From the NCBI GenBank assembly GCA_012513425.1, contig JAAZCF010000033.1, positions 1-9,668 on the forward strand: 9,668 bases of DNA. The letters are read 5' to 3'. The notes beneath the pieces are model-generated. The model saw only the letters and a list, made by a program, of their open reading frames with translations, did not search any database and was not told the DNA's origin. The translations under genes were made by a program, and so were the position numbers. The stretch's first letter is position 1; every line of letters begins with the position of its first letter. This document shows, piece after piece, positions 5,305 to 9,668 of the stretch. This stretch comes from Bacteroidales bacterium. GTDB lineage: Bacteria > Bacteroidota > Bacteroidia > Bacteroidales > UBA932.

Positions 5305-6948
5305 ATGAAAAGATTTATTAAAAATGCTTTGACTCTTATGGTTGCAGCTGTTGCTTTTGTTTCTTGTAACAATGCCGCCAAAATGGCTGAGCTTGCTGAG
5401 CAAGTAAAAATCACATGCAATCCTGCTGTTCTCGAAGCTATCGCAGGTAACATCAATGCCGACGTTACTGTTAACTTCCCTGCTGATTATTTCTATCCAA
5501 AGGCACGCTTGACTGTTGTCCCTGTTCTTAAATATGCTGGTGGCGAAGTTGAAGGAGAATCATTTGAATACCAAGGTCAAAAAGTGACTGAAAACTACAA
5601 GATGGTCTCAAAAGATGGCGCTTCTATCAATGAGCACATCAATTTTCAATTCAAAAATGGTATGGAGAAATCAGAACTTGTAGCCCGCGCTACAGTTCGC
5701 TACAAAGGCAAAACTTACAAATTCCCTGAGGATATCAAGATTGCCGATGGTTGCAACACTACCTACATGCTTGTTGACAAATCAGGTTCATACCACATGA
5801 TGGGCGACAACTACCAAGAAGTTATTCCTGAAGAAGTAGAAGCTCAAATTCTTTATCTTATCAACAGCGCTGATGTTCGCAACGCACAGCTCAAAAGCAC
5901 TGACATCAAAGGTTATCAAGCAGCAGTTGCTGAAATTATGAATGACCAGCGCCGCTCTATCAAAGGCACTGACATCGTAGCATATGCTTCTCCTGATGGC
6001 CCTGAGGCAAAGAACAACACACTTTCTGACAAACGTGGTGCTTCAGCTGAAAAAGCATTCTCAAAAGTTGCCAAAGACATTGAGACTGGTGCTGTCAATA
6101 CCAAGAGTATCGGTGAGGATTGGGAAGGTTTCCAAGAGCTGGTTAATGCTTCAAACATTGAAGATAAAGACCTTATCCTTCGCGTTCTTTCAATGTACAG
6201 CGACCCTAACGTTCGCGAAAGAGAAATCAAGAACATGTCATCAGTTTACAAATCACTTGCAAACAACATTCTTCCTGAGCTCCGTCGTGCACGCTTCATT
6301 ACAAACATTGAATATCAAAACTACACTCCAGAAGAGTTGACTTCTATCGTTAACAGCAACATTGACGTTCTTGACGAAGAGGCTCTACTCCGTGCAGCTT
6401 CACTTATTGACAACCCTAACGCAAAGCAAGCTATCTACAAACAAGCTATTAACAAATACAATAGTGACCGCGCTCGTTACAACTCAGCTGTTGTATACTA
6501 CGAAAATGGAGACCTTGCTGCTGCTAATAACGCTTTAGATGCTGTAAAAGCTGAAGAATATTGCTTTAAGAACCTTAAAGGCATTCTTTTGATGCAAGAA
6601 GGTAATTACGTTGAGGCTTCAAAAATCTTTGCTCAATCAGAGTGTGATAACGCAAAGGCTAACTCAGCAGTTATCGACATCCTTAATGGTAACTACAAAC
6701 AAGCTTCTGACAAGCTTGCAGGTACAGGTAACTCAAATGAAGGTCTTGCATTCATTCTTTCAAATCAGCTCGACAAAGCTTCTGCAGCTCTTACAGAAGA
6801 TTGCCCTTGCAAAGCATACCAACGCGCAATCGTTGCTGCTCGTAAAGGTGATGCTGCCAAAGCCCAATCAGAGTTGAAGAATGCTTCAGCTAACGAAGAT
6901 CTTGCTAAACGCGCTGCTACAGATATCGAATTTGCAAAGGTTAAATAA
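5305..6948 (+). CDS. envelope lipoprotein with OmpA-like segment and C-terminal TPR-like repeats
   Basis: 547 residues with a lipoprotein signal peptide: MKRF, hydrophobic core, lipobox AFVSC with C21. The following 130 residues look beta-rich (VTVNFPADYFYPKARLTVVP). Residues 223-250 read like the loop-and-helix of Bacteroidetes OmpA-family domains: YASPDGPEAKNNTLSDKR with the conserved Asn, Leu-Ser and Arg, and then a GEDWEGFQELV segment (270-280), DPNVREREIK (300-309) and LPELRRARF (323-331) that I recall from the same Bacteroides OmpA-like family. From about 375 to 545 there are degenerate helical repeats with the TPR pattern, for example RYNSAVVYYENGDLAAANNALD (split here as residues 391-412) and later units ending in a GNY or GD turn. 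It is probably an outer-membrane or periplasmic scaffold; the exact partner is unknown. It has its own promoter and a strong terminator, so it is probably monocistronic. Confidence 0.82.
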   Translation: MKRFIKNALTLMVAAVAFVSCNNAAKMAELAEQVKITCNPAVLEAIAGNINADVTVNFPADYFYPKARLTVVPVLKYAGGEVEGESFEYQGQKVTENYKMVSKDGASINEHINFQFKNGMEKSELVARATVRYKGKTYKFPEDIKIADGCNTTYMLVDKSGSYHMMGDNYQEVIPEEVEAQILYLINSADVRNAQLKSTDIKGYQAAVAEIMNDQRRSIKGTDIVAYASPDGPEAKNNTLSDKRGASAEKAFSKVAKDIETGAVNTKSIGEDWEGFQELVNASNIEDKDLILRVLSMYSDPNVREREIKNMSSVYKSLANNILPELRRARFITNIEYQNYTPEELTSIVNSNIDVLDEEALLRAASLIDNPNAKQAIYKQAINKYNSDRARYNSAVVYYENGDLAAANNALDAVKAEEYCFKNLKGILLMQEGNYVEASKIFAQSECDNAKANSAVIDILNGNYKQASDKLAGTGNSNEGLAFILSNQLDKASAALTEDCPCKAYQRAIVAARKGDAAKAQSELKNASANEDLAKRAATDIEFAKVK

Positions 6949-6964
6949 TTTAACCTCAAATATT

Positions 6965-7002
6965 AAACAAGAGCGGTCAAAAAGGCCGCTCTTGTTTTTT
7001 TT
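6965..7002 (+). terminator. strong intrinsic terminator after the OmpA-like lipoprotein
   Basis: AAACAAGAGCGG at 6965-6976 pairs with CCGCTCTTGTTT at 6986-6997 around a nine-base loop, followed by an uninterrupted run of eight T (6995-7002). It begins 16 bases after the stop codon at 6946-6948. This is the clearest terminator in the window and ends just before the ychF promoter. Confidence 0.93.
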
Positions 7003-7004
7003 CT

Positions 7005-7012
7005 TATATTTG
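7005..7012 (+). promoter_or_regulatory. promoter -7 box for ychF
   Basis: TATATTTG is a perfect TAnnTTTG match and lies immediately after the T-tract of the preceding terminator. Transcription would start near 7018, giving a 22-base leader before the ATG at 7040. No TTTG -33 element is visible at the standard distance. It would drive ychF, the SGNH lipoprotein and possibly aspS. Confidence 0.5.
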
Positions 7013-7039
7013 CGCTTCAATTATTTTTACAAAAATACT

Positions 7040-8143
7040 ATGTCTCTTAAATGCGGTATTGTAGGCCTCCCCAATGTAGGCAAATCGACATTATTTAACT
7101 GCATCAGCTCATCCAAGGCTCAAAGTGCAAACTTTCCATTTTGCACTATTGATCCAAATATCGGCTCTACTAATGTGCCGGACCAAAGGCTGACCGTGTT
7201 GGAAAAGATAGTTAATCCAAAAAGAGTTGTCCCGGCCACAGTTGAAATAGTAGACATTGCAGGCCTGGTGAAAGGTGCCAGCAAAGGAGAAGGTCTAGGC
7301 AATCAGTTTTTGGCAAACATTCGTGAGACTGACGCAATCCTTCATGTGCTCCGTTGCTTTGATGATGGCAATATCGTGCATGTTGACGGCAGTGTCAATC
7401 CGGTCCGCGACAAAGAAGTCATAGACTTAGAGCTACAGATAAAAGACTTGGACACGGTCTGCAATCGTATTGATAAAGTTCGCAAGCAAGCCCAGACCGG
7501 CGGAGATAAAAATGCAAAAAAGGCTTGGGAGATGTTGGAAAGATACAAAGAGGTGCTTGAGCAAGGACGTAATGCCCGTGAAGTTGTACCTCAGACTCCC
7601 GAAGAGGAAAAGCTGGCAAAAGAGTTCTGCCTGCTCACCTGCAAGCCTGTGCTTTATGTCTGCAATGTGGATGAAGGCTCCGCAGCAAGCGGCAATCAAT
7701 ACACCAAAGCAGTAGCAGAAGCTATCAAGAATGAAGATGCCAAAATGATTATTATTGCGGCCAAGATTGAAAGCGAGATTGCCGAGCTTGAGAGCTTTGA
7801 AGAGAGACAGATGTTTTTGGAAGAAATTGGTTTGGAGAAGTCTGGAGCCGAACGTCTTATTCAAGAGGCATACTCACTTTTGAACTATCAAACCTACTTT
7901 ACTGCAGGCGAACCTGAAGTCCGCGCCTGGACCATTGACAAAGGCGATAAAGCCCCAAGAGCAGCCGGAGTTATTCACACAGATTTTGAAAGAGGCTTCA
8001 TAAGGGCTGAAGTTATCAAATACGAAGATTATGTCCATTACGGCAGTGAAGCTGCTTGTAGAGCAGCCGGAAAGCTTTCCAGTGAAGGTAAAGACTATGT
8101 CGTAGGGGATGGAGATATTATGCACTTTTTATTTAACGTCTAA
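7040..8143 (+). CDS. ychF: redox-regulated ATPase YchF (OLA1 family)
   Basis: 367 residues, close to the family's usual 360-365. An open frame extends upstream to 6881 but runs through the previous gene and its terminator; the MSLKCGIVGLPNVGKS start at 7040 matches the family N-terminus. YchF is a translation-factor-class P-loop protein that prefers ATP, binds ribosomes, and is linked to stress responses. Motifs: P-loop GLPNVGKST at 9-17; DIAGLVKGASKGEGLGNQF at 72-90, with a hydrophobic Leu at 76 in place of the usual catalytic Gln; NVDE at 209-212 in place of the GTP-specific NKxD, in line with ATP preference; a helical coiled-coil region at about 126-190; and a TGS domain from about 283 with the conserved TYFTAGEPEVRAWTI and HTDFERGFIRAEV segments. 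The SGNH lipoprotein begins 6 bases after its tandem stop codons TAATAA. Confidence 0.97.
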   Translation: MSLKCGIVGLPNVGKSTLFNCISSSKAQSANFPFCTIDPNIGSTNVPDQRLTVLEKIVNPKRVVPATVEIVDIAGLVKGASKGEGLGNQFLANIRETDAILHVLRCFDDGNIVHVDGSVNPVRDKEVIDLELQIKDLDTVCNRIDKVRKQAQTGGDKNAKKAWEMLERYKEVLEQGRNAREVVPQTPEEEKLAKEFCLLTCKPVLYVCNVDEGSAASGNQYTKAVAEAIKNEDAKMIIIAAKIESEIAELESFEERQMFLEEIGLEKSGAERLIQEAYSLLNYQTYFTAGEPEVRAWTIDKGDKAPRAAGVIHTDFERGFIRAEVIKYEDYVHYGSEAACRAAGKLSSEGKDYVVGDGDIMHFLFNV

Positions 8144-8149
8144 TAAACC

Positions 8150-9517
8150 ATGAGAAAAACATTTTTCACAACTCTGTTTGCAGTCACTATAGCTCTGGCT
8201 GCTGTCAGTTCATGTCAAAACAAATCAACCGAACTAAACCCTGTGGCAGAGCCAAGCTGGTACAATTACGAAACTTACTTCAAAGAAAAGACCACCATTT
8301 TTGCTGATCTACCCATTTATAACAATGATATTGTAATGTTGGGCGATGAAATTATAGACTTTGGCGAATGGGAAGCTTTCTTTAATGACACATGCATGGT
8401 AAATAGAGGCATCATGTATGAAGGGTCTCCTCACACTCTTTACAGAGTTGATGGAATTGCCGCTGCCGCCCCAAGCAAAATATTTGTCAGCACAGGTTTG
8501 ATGGATTTCATGATGGAGAAAGACGATAGTAAAATGCCTTCAGTTGCTAGCGAAGTTTCCAAAAATGTGTTGGAAATTTTCTCTCGCGCCAAAATCATCT
8601 CTCCTGAGACCGAGCTCTATTTTATGAGCATTATTCCCGATCGTCAAGTAACTGCTGCTGCAGTTGAAGCCATAAAGACTGCCAACGAAACTATAAAGGC
8701 CGGTGCCAAAGATTTTACCTACATTGATATGTCATCAATGACTGATGCTTCAGGCATGATGGACGAGAGTCTTACTTTTGATAAACGCAGCCTCAATGGC
8801 CTTGGCTACGAAAAGCTTTGCACACTTATTGAAAATAATGTTGGTCTCAAGCATGTCAATGTTGCAAATGACCACAAATATACCAACATGAGTCCTGCTC
8901 ACAAAGATAGAGCTACTATCTTCAATTCATTGCCAAAGAAAACTCACAGCGTGATGTTCCTTGGTAATAGCATCACACGACGCGGTCCTTGGAACGAGCT
9001 TATTCCTGTAGTCCGCACTACCAACAGAGGTATCGGCGGAGATGTTCTTAAAGGCATCTACAATCGTCTTGACGATGTCATTGAAGATGAGCCTACAGCT
9101 ATCTTTATCATGGCCGGTATCAACGACCTCAACAATCCAAACAGCAAAGTTGACGAAGCATGGACTACTTATCAACAGATCATAGAGAAGCTCATTAAAG
9201 AGCTTCCAAGTACTTCTATTTTTGTACAGTCTACTCTTCCTGTTACTGCAGAATATGATAAGGATACTGTCACAAATGCAAAAGTTGCAGAGCTAAACAA
9301 ATATTTGGAAGCTGCAGCTGATAAATATGAATATACATATTTGGACATTGCATCTCTTTTGAGCGATGAGAACGGATGTCTTAAACCTGAATATACTTTT
9401 GACGGATTACATCCTACTGCTGATGCATATTTTATATGGAGTACCAAAATCATTGACTCAGGTGATGTTTTGGTTCTGTCGCAAATGCAAAAAGCTCGTA
9501 TGGATACAGTCAAATAA
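8150..9517 (+). CDS. lipoprotein with two tandem SGNH (GDSL) hydrolase domains, the first degenerate
   Basis: 455 residues with a lipoprotein signal peptide; the lipobox is AVSSC with C22, so it is anchored in the cell envelope. The C-terminal domain (about 266-436) has every SGNH block: GNSIT with the nucleophile S274, NRGIGG (292-297), GIND with N325, and DGLHP with D418 and H421. This resembles the SGNH family that includes acetylxylan and other carbohydrate esterases. The N-terminal domain (about 58-228) aligns to it with the same order: GDEI (65-68) where the Ser position is E67, NRGIMY (85-90) preserved, GLMD (116-119) lacking the Asn, and FDKRSLNGLGY (210-220) lacking the His. So the first copy is probably a non-catalytic duplicate used for binding or stability. 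The substrate is unknown; lipid, acetylated glycan or peptidoglycan are possible. It is likely co-transcribed with ychF. Confidence 0.85.
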   Translation: MRKTFFTTLFAVTIALAAVSSCQNKSTELNPVAEPSWYNYETYFKEKTTIFADLPIYNNDIVMLGDEIIDFGEWEAFFNDTCMVNRGIMYEGSPHTLYRVDGIAAAAPSKIFVSTGLMDFMMEKDDSKMPSVASEVSKNVLEIFSRAKIISPETELYFMSIIPDRQVTAAAVEAIKTANETIKAGAKDFTYIDMSSMTDASGMMDESLTFDKRSLNGLGYEKLCTLIENNVGLKHVNVANDHKYTNMSPAHKDRATIFNSLPKKTHSVMFLGNSITRRGPWNELIPVVRTTNRGIGGDVLKGIYNRLDDVIEDEPTAIFIMAGINDLNNPNSKVDEAWTTYQQIIEKLIKELPSTSIFVQSTLPVTAEYDKDTVTNAKVAELNKYLEAAADKYEYTYLDIASLLSDENGCLKPEYTFDGLHPTADAYFIWSTKIIDSGDVLVLSQMQKARMDTVK

Positions 9518-9521
9518 GGAG
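9516..9521 (+). promoter_or_regulatory. Shine-Dalgarno site for aspS
   Basis: AAGGAG lies 8 bases before the ATG at 9530 and overlaps the TAA stop (9515-9517) of the SGNH lipoprotein. It is the one canonical, well-spaced ribosome-binding site among the intergenic starts in this window, which otherwise have A/T-rich sequence instead. It supports the aspS start. Confidence 0.75.
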
Positions 9522-9529
9522 ATTCACAC

Positions 9530-9668
9530 ATGTACAGAAATTATACTTGCGGAGAATTACGCATTGAGCATGTAGGCAAAGTTGTCACTTTAGCTGGTTG
9601 GGTGCAAAGAACCCGCAAAATGGGAGGTATTACCTTCGTGGATTTACGCGATCGCTATGGCATCACTC
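9530..9668 (+). CDS. aspS: aspartyl-tRNA synthetase, N-terminal fragment
   Basis: The frame runs from the ATG at 9530 off the window edge, giving about 46 residues. The N-terminal sequence [19 protein letters not shown], the following [13 protein letters not shown] and then [13 protein letters not shown] match the start of bacterial AspRS, which charges tRNA-Asp with aspartate. This part is the OB-fold anticodon-binding domain (GWV, then the FVDLRDR strand). The archaeal-type non-discriminating enzyme or the closely related asparaginyl and lysyl synthetases have different N-termini; the CGELR segment favours bacterial AspRS. It starts 12 bases after the SGNH lipoprotein stop with a canonical Shine-Dalgarno site, so it could share the ychF transcript. 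Confidence 0.93.
   Translation, partial: MYRNYTCGELRIEHVGKVVTLAGWVQRTRKMGGITFVDLRDRYGIT

Noticed and set aside
6881..7039. Upstream extension of the ychF frame
   Set aside because: It passes through the end of the previous gene, a strong terminator and a promoter box, and the family N-terminus begins at 7040.
7433..7864. 143-codon minus-strand frame inside ychF
   Set aside because: It is antisense to a well-supported conserved gene and its product resembles no family; the same applies to the other frames opposite or across garR, the sigma-54 activator, the OmpA-like gene and the SGNH gene.

Overview
The window reads as chromosomal DNA of a gut-type member of the Bacteroidales (phylum Bacteroidota). 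The evidence is AT-rich intergenic DNA with TAnnTTTG promoter boxes, mostly absent Shine-Dalgarno sites, several lipoproteins with a Cys lipobox, and the cluster sigma-54 activator / LptE / TPR-like protein / SecG, a gene order I recall from Bacteroidetes genomes. There is no tRNA, rRNA, CRISPR array, transposase or phage gene, and nothing suggests recent gene transfer.

Layout. (1) Positions 1-2201, plus strand: the 3' end of a GntP-family sugar-acid permease, a cytosolic beta-propeller-like protein of unknown function, and a tartronate semialdehyde reductase (GarR). The genes are about 16 bases apart, so they look like one sugar-acid uptake and catabolism operon. (2) Positions 2202-2548: a 347-base intergenic stretch between convergent genes, with an inverted-repeat pair, one promoter-like box, a perfect 11-bp hairpin and a bidirectional terminator. 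(3) Positions 2549-5178, minus strand: a tightly packed operon with a receiver-less sigma-54 activator first, then LptE, a TPR-like protein and SecG, so it is an envelope-biogenesis and secretion operon. (4) Positions 5179-5304: a divergent promoter region. (5) Positions 5305-6948, plus strand: a 547-residue lipoprotein with an OmpA-like segment and C-terminal TPR-like repeats, closed by a strong terminator. (6) Positions 7005-9668, plus strand: a promoter, the YchF ATPase, a lipoprotein with two SGNH-hydrolase domains, and the start of aspS, all closely spaced.

Two things stand out. The propeller protein in the GntP-GarR operon has no signal peptide and carries a histidine at similar places in successive repeats, so it could be a metal-dependent enzyme for a sugar acid or keto-sugar. 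The SGNH lipoprotein has two tandem hydrolase domains: the C-terminal one keeps all catalytic blocks, while the N-terminal one keeps the fold signature but has lost Ser, Asn and His. Neither is proven a new system; both are specific testable proposals.
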